64,000 bases of DNA. Source: DATFQI01 sp963816955 (GTDB taxonomy: Bacteria > Actinomycetota > Thermoleophilia > Solirubrobacterales > Solirubrobacteraceae). Both the position numbers and the translations under genes were made by a program. The notes under the pieces were generated by a model. The model ran no database searches and was not told where the DNA came from. It saw only the letters and a list, made by a program, of their open reading frames with translations. Every line of letters begins with the position of its first letter. Position 1 is the first letter of the stretch. The stretch lies in NCBI GenBank assembly GCA_963816955.1, contig CAWFME010000004.1, positions 620,001 to 684,000 of the forward strand, written 5' to 3'. Positions 8,481 through 17,701 of the stretch are shown in pieces.

Positions 8481-8502
8481 GCAGATCGCTGGTTCGAATC
8501 CA
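8481..8502 (+). repeat. Second copy of the tRNA 3'-end fragment
   Basis: This 22-bp sequence matches 4204-4225 at 21 positions and covers the T arm (GGTTCGAATCCA). It is not part of an intact tRNA: the T stem has a mismatch and no other arms are present. Together the copies bracket the protease, exporter and sigma-factor genes as direct repeats about 4.28 kb apart. It ends just before the stop codon of the minus-strand response regulator. Confidence 0.55.
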
Positions 8503-8508
8503 CCACGA

Positions 8509-9159
8509 TCAGCCGCCGCCCGGCTGCACAAGTCCCGACTCGTAGGCGACCACGACGGCCTGCACGCGGTCGCGGATGTGGAGCTTCTGCAGGACGCGCG
8601 CCACGTGCGTCTTGACCGTGGCCTCGCCGACGATCAGCTCGTGCGCGATCTCGGCATTCGAGAGTCCGCGTGCGACGAGGCGGAGCACCTCGAGCTCGCG
8701 CGCGGTCAGCTCGGCGAGCACCTCCGGGCGGGCGCTCGGGAGCGGGCGGCGGGCGAACTGCTCGATCAGCCGGCGGGTGATCGAAGGGCTGAGCAGGGAG
8801 TCGCCCTGCGCGACGCTGCGGATGCCGCTGATCAGAACATCGGCGGGCGTGTCCTTGAGCAGGAACCCGCTCGCTCCTGCTCGCAGGGTCTCGTACACGT
8901 ATTCGTCCACGTCGAACGTCGTGAGGATGAGCACCCTCGTGGTGCCTGCGATCCTGCGCGTGGCCTCGAGCCCGTCGACGCGTGGCATGCGGATGTCCAT
9001 CAGGACGACGTCGGCGCGATGCAGGCGGGCACGCTCGACCGCCTCGCCGCCGTCCGCCGCCTCGCCGACCACCTCCAGGTCGGGCTCGGCCTCCAGGATC
9101 TTGCGGAAGCCGGTCCGGACCAGCTCCTGGTCGTCGGCGATGAGGACGCGGACGCTCAC
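8509..9159 (-). CDS. NarL/FixJ-family response regulator
   Basis: A 216-residue two-domain regulator. The receiver (1-120) has the acidic pair (LIADDQE), the phosphoacceptor in VVLMDIRMP and the conserved lysine in GFLLKDTP. The LuxR-type helix-turn-helix (about 148-210) reads LTARELEVLRLVARGLSNAEIA and ends in TVKTHVARVLQKL. It overlaps the kinase gene by 4 bp (ATGA) and is its obvious partner. This pair belongs to the LiaRS/DesKR-like group, often linked to cell-envelope sensing. Its stop lies immediately next to the tRNA-fragment repeat. Confidence 0.93.
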   Translation of the reverse strand: MSVRVLIADDQELVRTGFRKILEAEPDLEVVGEAADGGEAVERARLHRADVVLMDIRMPRVDGLEATRRIAGTTRVLILTTFDVDEYVYETLRAGASGFLLKDTPADVLISGIRSVAQGDSLLSPSITRRLIEQFARRPLPSARPEVLAELTARELEVLRLVARGLSNAEIAHELIVGEATVKTHVARVLQKLHIRDRVQAVVVAYESGLVQPGGG

Positions 9160-10340
9160 GCCGGCAGCCGGGCTCGCACTCGGAAGCCTCGCCCGTTGCT
9201 CGGCCCGGTGTCCAGCTCGCCGCCGAACAGCGCGACGCGCTCGGTCATGCCTGCCAGCCCATGCCCGTCGCCGCGCCCGCCCGATGGACCTCGGCCGTCG
9301 TCGGCGATCTCGAGCTCGACATCTTCCTCGGCGAAGCGCAGGACGACGCGGGCTCGCGCGGGGCCGGCGTGCTTGAGCGCGTTGGTGAGCGCCTCCTGCA
9401 CGATCCGGTATGCCGAGAGGTCGACGCCTGGGGGCAGCGGCCGGGGCCGGCCCTCGACCACCAGATCGACGGGCAGCCCGGCCTCCCGGACATGATCGAG
9501 CAGGGTGTCGAGCTGGGCGATGCCGGGCTGAGGGGCCAGCGCCGGCGCGTCGCCCTCGCGCAGCAGGCCCACGAGCCGCCGCATCTCGCCCAGCGCCTGG
9601 CGGCCGGTCGCGTCGATCGCCGCGAGCGACTCGCGCGCCGAGGTCTGCTCCCCGTCGAGGACCCGGGAGGCGGCCTGGGCTTGGACGACGACCACGCTCA
9701 GGCTGTGGGCGACCACGTCGTGCAGCTCGCGCGCGATGCGGGCGCGCTCCTCGGCGACCGCCTCCCGCGCACGCAGCTCGCGCTCGTGCTCATGGCGCGC
9801 GGCCCGCGCGGCCAGCGTGCTCACCTGGATTCCGCGTTCACGCAGCGCGTATCCGAGGCCCCACGCGGCGGCGAGCAGGAACCAGGCCGGGACCGTGTCG
9901 CTCAGCCGGATCCCGCCAGACGCGAGGCGTCCGATGTCGACCGCGATCCAGCCCGCTCCGACGGCCGCGCCGAGCACGGCCGCACGCCGTGGCGTCGCGT
10001 AGGCGGCAACCGAGTAGAAGGCGGTCAAGGCTGCGAGCCAGCCCTGCATGGACCCTTGGTCGGTGCGGTCCACCGCTCCCGCGGAGGCCTCGACCTGCGA
10101 ATGCAGCGCCACGGCCACGATCACGACGACGAACACCAGCACCGGGCGGCGTCGCCGCCACAGGAGCGGCAGGCAGACGAGCAACAGAAGGACCGAGTTG
10201 GCAAGGCGCGGCCCTTGGATGCGGTCCTCGAACACGGGCCCGACCCAGACCTCGTACTGGGCGGACGCCGCGAAGAGCAGGACGAGGGCGACGTCGAGCG
10301 ACGGTCCGGCCCGAGCGCGTGCCCGATCGACGGTGCCCAT
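9156..10340 (-). CDS. Membrane sensor histidine kinase (HisKA_3)
   Basis: A 394-residue kinase with about five N-terminal membrane helices (residues 15-165), a short coiled coil, the dimerisation/phosphoacceptor helix ARIARELHDVVAHSLSVVV (His in ELHDVV) and a HATPase_c domain (NALKHAG, then IADDGRGPSG). There is no obvious extracellular sensor domain, so the signal is probably sensed in or at the membrane, as in DesK or LiaS. It forms an operon with the response regulator that overlaps its stop codon. Start ATG 10340 is the first in-frame start; the upstream 170 bp to the divergent gene hold the promoter. Confidence 0.92.
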   Translation of the reverse strand: MGTVDRARARAGPSLDVALVLLFAASAQYEVWVGPVFEDRIQGPRLANSVLLLLVCLPLLWRRRRPVLVFVVVIVAVALHSQVEASAGAVDRTDQGSMQGWLAALTAFYSVAAYATPRRAAVLGAAVGAGWIAVDIGRLASGGIRLSDTVPAWFLLAAAWGLGYALRERGIQVSTLAARAARHEHERELRAREAVAEERARIARELHDVVAHSLSVVVVQAQAASRVLDGEQTSARESLAAIDATGRQALGEMRRLVGLLREGDAPALAPQPGIAQLDTLLDHVREAGLPVDLVVEGRPRPLPPGVDLSAYRIVQEALTNALKHAGPARARVVLRFAEEDVELEIADDGRGPSGGRGDGHGLAGMTERVALFGGELDTGPSNGRGFRVRARLPA

Positions 10341-10510
10341 CGGTCGACCGTACCGCGCAGGAACCCGGGGCGCGTCCGCCTCGAGGCGGACGAGCGATGC
10401 CGTGGATCACCCGCTCGGCGGAGGGGCGGATCCCCAGCGCAGCCGACGACACGGCATCAGGGGGCGCCTAGCGTCCGTGGACACCACCGACCAGCCGCTA
10501 GGAGGTCCAC

Positions 10511-11122
10511 ATGTCACCCAGCGCACCGTCCCGGCTCGCCGCCGGCTGCGCCGTCGCCGCCGTCACCGGCCTGATGACCCTGACCAGCGCGGGCGAGGAG
10601 AGCGCCAGCGCCGTGATTCTCGGCGGCGAGGTCCTCGCCCTGCTGCTGTTCGTGCCGTTCCTGGCCTACCTCTTCAGCGTGCTGCGGAGCGCCGAGCAGC
10701 GCGCGGGATGGCTGCCGGTCACGATGCTGGCCGCAGGGATGCTGGCCATCACGGTGAAGGTCGTCAGCATCGTGCCGGTGATCGCGATCCGGCGCGGGGG
10801 AGTCGACGCATCACTCCACCCCGCGTTGCAGGAGCTTGCTGATGCCGCCTTCATCGTCTCGCTGCCCGCCCTGGGAATCTGCCTCGCCGCGGTCGCGGCC
10901 GTCGGACTGCGAACCGGCGTCCTGCCCGCGTGGCTGGGCTGGTTCGCGGCCGTCACCGCGCCGCTGCTCGTCGCGAACGGATTCGCCGTGGGCGGAGATC
11001 AGGGGCCGGCCTTCGTCCTCTTCCTGCTCTGGACCCTCGTCGCCGGCATCGTGCTCCTGCGCCGGGCGGTCGTCTCCTCGCGGCCTTCCGTCGCGGCCGC
11101 CGGTCGCGCCGTGGCCTCGTAG
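10511..11122 (+). CDS. Six-helix integral membrane protein, DUF4386-like
   Basis: A 203-residue membrane protein with about six hydrophobic segments and short loops, ending in a basic tail. The pattern resembles DUF4386-type proteins of unknown function, but I cannot assign it firmly. Translation start ATG 10511 has a strong ribosome-binding site (AGGAGG, 7 nt upstream). A TAGCGT -10-like hexamer lies at 10469-10474, giving a leadered transcript, unlike several leaderless genes nearby. It is divergent from the sensor kinase and convergent with hoxX. Confidence 0.7.
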   Translation: MSPSAPSRLAAGCAVAAVTGLMTLTSAGEESASAVILGGEVLALLLFVPFLAYLFSVLRSAEQRAGWLPVTMLAAGMLAITVKVVSIVPVIAIRRGGVDASLHPALQELADAAFIVSLPALGICLAAVAAVGLRTGVLPAWLGWFAAVTAPLLVANGFAVGGDQGPAFVLFLLWTLVAGIVLLRRAVVSSRPSVAAAGRAVAS

Positions 11123-11160
11123 CCGCCGAGCCAGGTCCGCTGGCCTCGCTGCGTGAGGGA

Positions 11161-13044
11161 TCAGCCGGCGGCAGAGCGCAGCGTGGCGTCCACGGCGGGC
11201 TGCGCCGCGCGAGCCGGCGAAACGGGCACCGCGCAGGGCGCGCCGAGCTTGTAGACGAATCGGCGCCGCGCCTCGTGGTAGCTGCGGTCCGCCCCGAAGA
11301 AGCACTCGTGTGAGCGCGACAGCTCCTCCGAGCGGTACACGCTCAGCGGCTTGACCTGCTCGTCGCGCGCCCGGCGCGCCCGCTTCTGCTCGAGCCAGAG
11401 CGGCAGATCGCCGTGGCGGGCGAGCCGCTCCGCGAGGCCCCGCACCTGGGCGCGGAAGCTCGCGACGTTGTCGCCGAACGCCGAGTTCAGCACGCCGATC
11501 TCGACGGCTCGGCGCGCGCCGATCGCCTTGAACGTGCCCGTCAGGTGCTCGGCCATCTCCGCGCCGACGCGGCGCGGCAGCAGATAGGTCCAGTACTCGG
11601 AGCCGTACAGGCCGCCCATGTGCCGGTAGTACGGGTTGAGCACGACGTCCTCGCGCGCCACCACGTGGTCGGCGGCGAGCGCCAGCGGCACGCCCCCGGC
11701 GGCGGCGTCCCCCGACAGCGCGGCGATCACGAGGTGCGACTCGGTCTCGACGATGTCCGCCACGACGTCGTCGATCGCGTGCAGGTTGTGCCAGGACGCC
11801 TCGCCCGGGTCCGCGCCGGCCTCGATGACGTTGAGGTGGATGCCGTTGGAGAAGAAGTCCTCGCCGCCCATCAGCGCGATGGTCCGGGTGCTCGTCCGGC
11901 CGCGCGCGTAGCGGTACGCCTCGCGCAGCCGCCGGCACTGCTCCGTGCTCATCGCGCCGTTGTAGAAGTCGAAGTGCAGGTAGCCGACCCCTGCCCGCTC
12001 CTCGTAGACGATGTCGCGGTAGGTGTGGCCGGCCGGGATCGGCGCGTGCACCGCGACCGGAACCTCGGGCGCGTCGACGACACAGCCGGCAAGGTGCAGT
12101 GCCTGTACGGCGGGGAGCTTGAAGAACGCGCGGTCGCCGTCGTCGCGGCGCTTGAGATGCGTGATCCAGACCGCGCCGTCGACCGTCGCGCGACAGATCG
12201 CGCCATCGCGCGTGGCGATGATCTCCCCGGCCGCTCCGCGGAGCCCAGCCTCGCGGTGGACGCCGAAGAGGTGAAACTCCGCGCCGGCGATCGTGTCGAG
12301 CACGCCGGGGTGGCCCTCGGCCGCGTTGATCTTGCGGATCACCGCGGAGGCGGCGTCCGACGTCCAGTCGATCGCACGGTCGGCCTGCTTCATCAGCGGC
12401 CGGGCGCGGCCGACGACGAGCGGATCGTCGTAGTCGGGCGGCTCCGCTGCGAACGCGGGGTCGTCGAGCTTGCCCATCGCCTCGACGAGGGCGGAGATCG
12501 CCGCGCGACGTACCTCATGGCGATACAGGCTGCTCTTGCCGGCGTCGCGGGTCGGGAAGGTGCGCGTGGCCCAGACGCCTCCGCCGTCCACGTCGCCCGT
12601 CGCCTCCAGGACAGTCACCCCCCACTCGCCCATGCCGAGCTCGACGGCCCAATCCAGCGACGACGGCCCGCGATCGCCGCGCGGGCCGGGGTGCACGATC
12701 AGGCAGCGGTGCCGCGACCAGATGGACTCCGGGATGATCTTCTTGAGGATCGGGCAGACGATCAGCTCGGGCTGATGCGACGCCACGGCCGCTTCCATCG
12801 CCGCCGCCGAGTCGACGACCGCGACGCTGACCTGATGCCCGAGCTCCTCGAGTGCGATCTGGGCGCGCTGGCTCAGGCTGTTGTGGGCGGAGACGAGGAA
12901 CAACACGCGCCGGCCCCTCGTCGCGGGCGGGGCCGGGATGTCTCCGCGCAGCGGGTTCGGCGAGCGGCGGACGACCTCGCCGAGCTGGGTGGGCGCATCG
13001 CTCACGGAGGTGCAATCGGCGCAGGGAACCTGGCGCTTGACCAT
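11161..13044 (-). CDS. hoxX: HoxX, CO-ligand synthase for [NiFe]-hydrogenase maturation
   Basis: A 627-residue two-domain protein. Residues about 47-310 are a formyltransferase-like domain (VLFLVSAHNSLSQRAQ, then LIVHPGPRGDRGPSSLDWA), and about 345-600 a crotonase/enoyl-CoA hydratase domain (ALMGGEDFFSNGIHLN, IAALSGDAAAGGVPLALA). This fusion is HoxX, which in aerobes converts formyl-tetrahydrofolate through formyl-CoA to the CO ligand of the [NiFe] site. No hydrogenase structural or hyp gene is in the window, so here it is unlinked. The first about 45 residues, with CADC, are an extra N-terminal stretch compared with usual HoxX; the true start may be further in, for example the GTG at the first beta strand. 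Confidence 0.9.
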   Translation of the reverse strand: MVKRQVPCADCTSVSDAPTQLGEVVRRSPNPLRGDIPAPPATRGRRVLFLVSAHNSLSQRAQIALEELGHQVSVAVVDSAAAMEAAVASHQPELIVCPILKKIIPESIWSRHRCLIVHPGPRGDRGPSSLDWAVELGMGEWGVTVLEATGDVDGGGVWATRTFPTRDAGKSSLYRHEVRRAAISALVEAMGKLDDPAFAAEPPDYDDPLVVGRARPLMKQADRAIDWTSDAASAVIRKINAAEGHPGVLDTIAGAEFHLFGVHREAGLRGAAGEIIATRDGAICRATVDGAVWITHLKRRDDGDRAFFKLPAVQALHLAGCVVDAPEVPVAVHAPIPAGHTYRDIVYEERAGVGYLHFDFYNGAMSTEQCRRLREAYRYARGRTSTRTIALMGGEDFFSNGIHLNVIEAGADPGEASWHNLHAIDDVVADIVETESHLVIAALSGDAAAGGVPLALAADHVVAREDVVLNPYYRHMGGLYGSEYWTYLLPRRVGAEMAEHLTGTFKAIGARRAVEIGVLNSAFGDNVASFRAQVRGLAERLARHGDLPLWLEQKRARRARDEQVKPLSVYRSEELSRSHECFFGADRSYHEARRRFVYKLGAPCAVPVSPARAAQPAVDATLRSAAG

Positions 13045-13102
13045 CTGGCCAAAAAGACGACGAGTTCAAGTGCGCCACGTCAACGCGCCGATATAGGGGC
13101 CG

Positions 13103-15368
13103 ATGACGCTCCGGCGGGCAAGGAGGCTCGGCATGATCGCGACCGGTTCTACGAGCTGGCGGGAGAAGCTCCCACGCGGGCAGACGCTGCCGCCCGGGCT
13201 GTGGGAGCGGCGGCACCGCGCGATGACGTGGCTCGCGTGGGCGCACGTCCCGGCGCTGATCGTCTTCGGTCTTGTCACGCAGCACTCGTTCGTCCACAGC
13301 ACGCTCGACGTGGTCCCGGTCGTGGTGTTCGCGTTCGTCGCCGGCCTCGGCGAGCTGGGCCGGCGGCTGCGGGCCGGGATGGTCTGCTTCGCGCTGCTGA
13401 CCTCCTCCGCGCTGCTCGTCCACCTGTGGGACGGACGGATCGAGGCGCACTTCCACTTCTTCGTCATGGTGACGCTGCTGGCGACCTACGAGGAGTGGTT
13501 CCCCTACCTGCTGGCCTTCCTCTATGTGCTCGTGCACCACGGCGCGATGGGCGCGCTCGACGCCGCCTCGGTCTACGACCACGCCGCGGCCCAGACCCAC
13601 CCGTGGCGCTGGGCTGCCGTGCATGCGCTGTTCATCAGCGCGCTCGGGGTCGTCAACATCGTGTCGTGGCGGATGAACGAGGACGCTCGTGAATCCATGC
13701 GCGAGAGCGACGTCCGCTTCCGCTCGGCGTTCGAGGACGCGCCGATCGGCATGGCGCTCGTCGGCCTCGACGGCGCGATCCAGCGGGTGAACGCGTGCCT
13801 GTGCGCGGCAACCGGCCGAATCGAGGCGGACCTGCTGGGCATGAAGCTCGCCTCGCTCTCGCCCGACGACGACCGCGACGGCTGTGATGTGGCCGCCGCA
13901 GGAGGGCGTGGAGGTCGAGCGCCGGTTCGTGCGCGCGGACGGGACCGTCGGCTGGGGCCTGTGGCAGCACTCGCTGGTCTGTGACCGTGCCGGCGCGCCC
14001 GCCTACTGGGTGAGCCACGTGCTGGACATCTCCGCGCGCAAGGGCGCGGAGAGCCAGCTCGACTACCAGGCCCATCACGACCCGCTCACCGGGCTTCCGA
14101 ACCGGACGCTGTTCCTGCAGCGCCTGCGCGAGCTGATCGCCGCCAACCAGGGCGAGGAGGTGGCGGTCCTGTTCGTCGACCTCGACAACTTCAAGGTCAT
14201 CAACGACTCGCTCGGGCACGGCGCGGGCGACCGCCTGCTCGAGGTCGTCGCCGAGCGGATGCGGCGGGTGCTGCGGCCGGGAGATCTGATCGCGCGCTTC
14301 GGCGGCGACGAGTTCGCGGTGACGGTCGGCTCGGCCGGTGGCGAGCTCGCGGCGCGGCGCGTCGCCGACCGGCTCGCCAGCGCGCTACGTGCGCCGGTCG
14401 AGCTCGAGGGGCGCCAGCGGTTCGTCACGGCGAGCTTCGGCGTGCGCAGCGTCGCGGGGCCGCTCGCCGACCCGGAGGCACTGCTGCGCGACGCGGACGC
14501 CGCCATGTATCGCGCCAAGGAGCTCGGCAAGGCGCGCTGCGAGGTGTTCGACGAGTCGATGCGCGCACGGGCCATGGAGCGGCTGGACCTCGAGGGCGGC
14601 CTGCGCCGCGCGCTCGAGCGCGGCGAGCTCCACCTGCTCTACCAGCCTCAGGTCGAGCTCGCCACGGGCCGTATCGTCGGCGCCGAGGCGCTGCTGCGCT
14701 GGCAGCACCCGGAGCGGGGGCTCGTGGTCCCGCCGGTGTTCATCCCGATCGCCGAGCAGACCGGCATGATCGTCCCGATCGGTGCGTGGGTGCTCGAGGA
14801 GGCATGTCGGCAAGCTGCCGTCTGGTCGCGCGGGTCCGGCCGGCGGCTCGGGATGTCGGTCAACGTCTCCCCGCGCCAGCTCGCCACGACGGAGTTCATC
14901 GGCGTGGTCGAGGGGGCGCTCGAGTCGTCCGGGCTGGACCCGGAGCTGCTCTGCCTCGAGATCACCGAGAGCGCGGTGCTCGCCGACCCCGAGGCGGCCA
15001 CGGAGGTGCTCGAGCGGCTCAAGCGGCTCGGCGTCCGCCTCGCGATCGACGACTTCGGCGTCGGGTACTCATCGCTCTCACAGCTCAAGGCGCTGCTGCC
15101 GGTCGACACGATCAAGATCGACAAGTCCTTCGTCGATGGCGTGACGGGCGACGGCGAGGACCACGCGATCGTGGACTCGGTCCTGCGGCTGGCCGCCGGG
15201 CTCGGTCTCGCCGCCGTGGCGGAGGGAGTGGAGACGGGCGAGCAGGTCGAGGTCCTGCTCGGGCTCGGCTGCACCATCTCGCAGGGCTTCCACTTCGCGC
15301 GGCCCCAGCCGCCCGATGAGCTCGAGCGGCTGCTCGCGATCGACACCCTGGGCGAGTTCGCGGCTTGA
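13103..15368 (+). pseudogene. Membrane-PAS-GGDEF-EAL cyclic-di-GMP enzyme, frameshifted in PAS
   Basis: Joined, the two frames give about 750 residues: a membrane sensor with about six helices containing IEAHFHFFVMV, a PAS domain (about 205-310), then GGDEF and EAL. The frame changes at about 13880-13890 inside PAS; the N-terminal frame closes at 13984 and the C-terminal frame opens at 13884. Both catalytic domains are intact: RFGGDEFAV with the inhibitory RPGD site five residues before it, and EAL motifs GAEALLRW, EITESAV, IDDFGVGYSSL and AEGVET. A few PAS residues also seem missing, which argues for a real deletion over a single-base sequencing error. Unless the frames are joined, the GGDEF-EAL half lacks its sensor. 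A TATAGG hexamer just before ATG 13103 suggests a leaderless start. Confidence 0.85.
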
Positions 15369-15394
15369 GTCGCACGAAGGCGAAGCGAGCCGGT

Positions 15395-15434
15395 GGAGGC
15401 GTCGCCGTCAGGTCCGTGTCCTGTCGACGCCTCC
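15395..15434. terminator. Bidirectional hairpin between convergent genes
   Basis: GGAGGCGTCG (15395-15404) and CGACGCCTCC (15425-15434) form a perfect 10-bp stem with a 20-nt loop, in the 145-bp gap between the GGDEF-EAL gene and the convergent RTX-like gene. There is no T tract, as is common for terminators in GC-rich actinobacteria. Confidence 0.6.
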
Positions 15435-15513
15435 GACGTGCGCCACGCCGCTGCTCGATCTCGTCATCCGGTTCCCCGACTGCTGGGACGGCGTCCACAG
15501 CGGGCCCGGGGGT

Positions 15514-16395
15514 CTAGGCCGCCGCACGCGTAACCCGTTCGCAGCTGCGGACCTTGTCGCTCCTGTCGACCCGGGCCCGGTCGCGTCCGCGGCCGCATCT
15601 GACGAGCTCGGCGCGCCCGTTCACCGCATCGACGACGTCGTCGCCCGCGCCGGCGTCGTAGCGATTCACACCCGCACCGCCGTCGAGCTTGTCGGCGCCG
15701 GTGCCGCCGGTCAGGCGGTCGTGTCCGGGCCCTCCGAGGAGGCGGTCGTTCCCCGAGCCTCCGACGAGGCAGTCGTCGTCGCCGCGCCCGCGGATCAGGT
15801 CGTTGCCGCCCAGCCCGAAGGCGAGCTCGGCTGCACCCGTCCCGTTGAGGGTGTCGGCGCTCCCCGTGCCCCGCCGGATCACGGCGCAGCCACCGCTCCG
15901 CAGCGGGTCCCTCGGTCCGCCGAAACCGGGAGGGCCGCCTCCGGAGGAGCTGCCGTCCCGCACGCCGTCGCCGTCCTCGTCGCCCAGGACCGGCACCGAG
16001 ACCGTGTTCCCGGTCACCTCGAGGGTGTCCGATCCGTGGTTGCCCGGACCGCTGTCGAAGCACGACGCCTTGATCCTCGGCCGCATGTGTCTCGGCGAAG
16101 TGCGGCGGTCGACCGGCTGGCTGTCGCTCCCCGACGCGCCGGCGGTGCCGCCCATGTAGAGCACCTCGCCGGAGTCCACGTCATCGAGGTTCAAGTTGCC
16201 GGTGTAGTTGGCCTGACCGGGCGCCGGACCCGAGCACGTGATGCTCCAGTCCACGATCACCGCCCACGAGCGATCGCTGAGGCGCTCGCCAAGCCGCGCC
16301 GACACCTGCAGGCCGGCGGTCACGTGATGCGCCAGGGCGGGTTGCGCCGGCAGGAGAGCGCAGAGGGCGGCGGAGAGGACCAGCCCGCGACGCAC
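15514..16395 (-). CDS. Secreted RTX-like calcium-binding repeat protein
   Basis: A 293-residue protein with a clear signal peptide (about 22 residues, ending ALAHH). The middle (about 30-165) is a beta-rich domain with a short acidic DEDGDGVRDG stretch that could itself bind calcium. Residues about 175-260 carry RTX nonapeptides of the GGxGxDxL type (GLGGNDLIRGRGDDDCLVGG, GGPGHDRLTGG, GGTGADKLDGG), which fold as a calcium-filled parallel beta roll outside the cell. It ends in a Cys/Arg-containing tail, as many RTX-like proteins of Solirubrobacterales do. It lies 6 bp downstream of the next gene, so the two are probably co-transcribed. Function: surface or secreted adhesin/structural protein, not further assignable. 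Confidence 0.8.
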   Translation of the reverse strand: MRRGLVLSAALCALLPAQPALAHHVTAGLQVSARLGERLSDRSWAVIVDWSITCSGPAPGQANYTGNLNLDDVDSGEVLYMGGTAGASGSDSQPVDRRTSPRHMRPRIKASCFDSGPGNHGSDTLEVTGNTVSVPVLGDEDGDGVRDGSSSGGGPPGFGGPRDPLRSGGCAVIRRGTGSADTLNGTGAAELAFGLGGNDLIRGRGDDDCLVGGSGNDRLLGGPGHDRLTGGTGADKLDGGAGVNRYDAGAGDDVVDAVNGRAELVRCGRGRDRARVDRSDKVRSCERVTRAAA

Positions 16396-16401
16396 GCTAG
16401 G

Positions 16402-17631
16402 TCACGGCTGCTCGGGCGGCGGCTCGGGCTTGGGCATCGCGGCGAGCTTCCTCTTCTGCTTCTCGAGGTGGATCATGGTGAGGGTCTGCATCACCGTGGC
16501 CTGCCCCATGGCCGCGCCCATCGCACCTGCGACGACCGCGTAGTTCTCGTCCTTGCTGCGGCCCATGGCCTCCATCTGACGGGCGGCGCCGATCGCCTTC
16601 CGGCGCGCGGCCTCGATGTCGGACTTCATGCTCGCGTGGGCGCCGGCGCCGAGCGCGGCCAACGAGGAGACCGTCGCGTTCGTGAACGTGGCCAGCGACG
16701 CGATGCTCGCCGCGTCCATCGACGCGGTGAGCTGATTGATGGTCTGCAGCTGCGCTTTGGCAGCGTTCAGGCCCGCGATCTGCGACTCGTTCGCACGCGG
16801 CGCCGCCTCGCCGCCACCCTCCGGCGGCGGCTCCGTCTGCTGACCTGCCGCGATCGCCGCGTCGATCGACGCGACCCCGCCCGTCGCCGAGGTCTTCGTA
16901 TCTTGCACCGTCTGCTCGACCGGCTCGTCCATCGACTCGAGCGTCGCCACGGCGGTGCGGAGCTGGTCCAACACCCCGAGCTTGCTCGACTCGGCGTCCG
17001 GCGAGACCTTCGCGCCCCCGATCGCCGGCGCCAGCGCGCGGATGTTCGCCCCGAGCAGGCCGGGCGCCATGTGCGCCGTGGCGCCTTGCATGCCGGCGGC
17101 CAGGCCCGGGATCACCTGAGCGCCCATCATCGCCACGCTGGGCTCGAGCTCGGCGATCTCGGCCTCCAGGTCGGCGCGGGCCTTGGCCTGCTGCTCCATC
17201 ATCCGCTTGACCATCTCCATCATGTTCCCGGCCATGCCGCCGGCGCGGCCCTGGGAGGGTGCAGGCGCGGACTCGGGCTCGGTGGTGGGCGTCGGCCCTG
17301 GCGCCGGCGTGCTCGACGGCGTGGTGTTCGGCTGGCTCCCGCCTCCCGACGGGATCTTCGGCACCGAGATCGATGGGATGCGCGCGACGGCGACCGGTCG
17401 CTGCTGCAGCGTGTCCGCGAGCGCGCGGCCGAGCTCGAGGTCGGCGGGCGGTGAGGAGGGCGTGAAGGAGGGGCGCTGCTCTCCCGATGCCTCCATCGAG
17501 GCCACGGTGTGGTTGCCGAGCGCGCCGATCAGCCCGGGAACCGGACCCCCCATCGCGGGCAGCCCGCCCGACATCGGCGCCGCGGGCTCGAGGGCGGCCG
17601 GCACGACGTCGGCGGACTCATGTCCATCCAC
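16402..17631 (-). CDS. Pro/Ala-rich helical protein of unknown function
   Basis: A 409-residue protein I do not recognise. Residues 1-60 are low in charge and contain GLIGALGNHTVASM, which loosely resembles the GN-x-A-V-x-R element of contractile-injection-system cargo leaders. Residues about 95-140 are a Pro/Ser/Thr linker. The rest is alanine- and methionine-rich helix (MVKRMMEQQAKARADLEAEI; later helices around 265-390) with a proline-rich end (KPEPPPEQP). There is no signal peptide, though it precedes a secreted protein gene by 6 bp. The helical body could be an amphipathic or pore-like module or a tape-like structural protein; nothing in the sequence decides this. Confidence 0.6.
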   Translation of the reverse strand: MDGHESADVVPAALEPAAPMSGGLPAMGGPVPGLIGALGNHTVASMEASGEQRPSFTPSSPPADLELGRALADTLQQRPVAVARIPSISVPKIPSGGGSQPNTTPSSTPAPGPTPTTEPESAPAPSQGRAGGMAGNMMEMVKRMMEQQAKARADLEAEIAELEPSVAMMGAQVIPGLAAGMQGATAHMAPGLLGANIRALAPAIGGAKVSPDAESSKLGVLDQLRTAVATLESMDEPVEQTVQDTKTSATGGVASIDAAIAAGQQTEPPPEGGGEAAPRANESQIAGLNAAKAQLQTINQLTASMDAASIASLATFTNATVSSLAALGAGAHASMKSDIEAARRKAIGAARQMEAMGRSKDENYAVVAGAMGAAMGQATVMQTLTMIHLEKQKRKLAAMPKPEPPPEQP

Positions 17632-17701
17632 GGTGAGTGCCGACCCTAACCGTCACTCGGGGGCCATTGCAACCTCATCCGGAGCGGAGGTCAGCCGGGG
17701 C

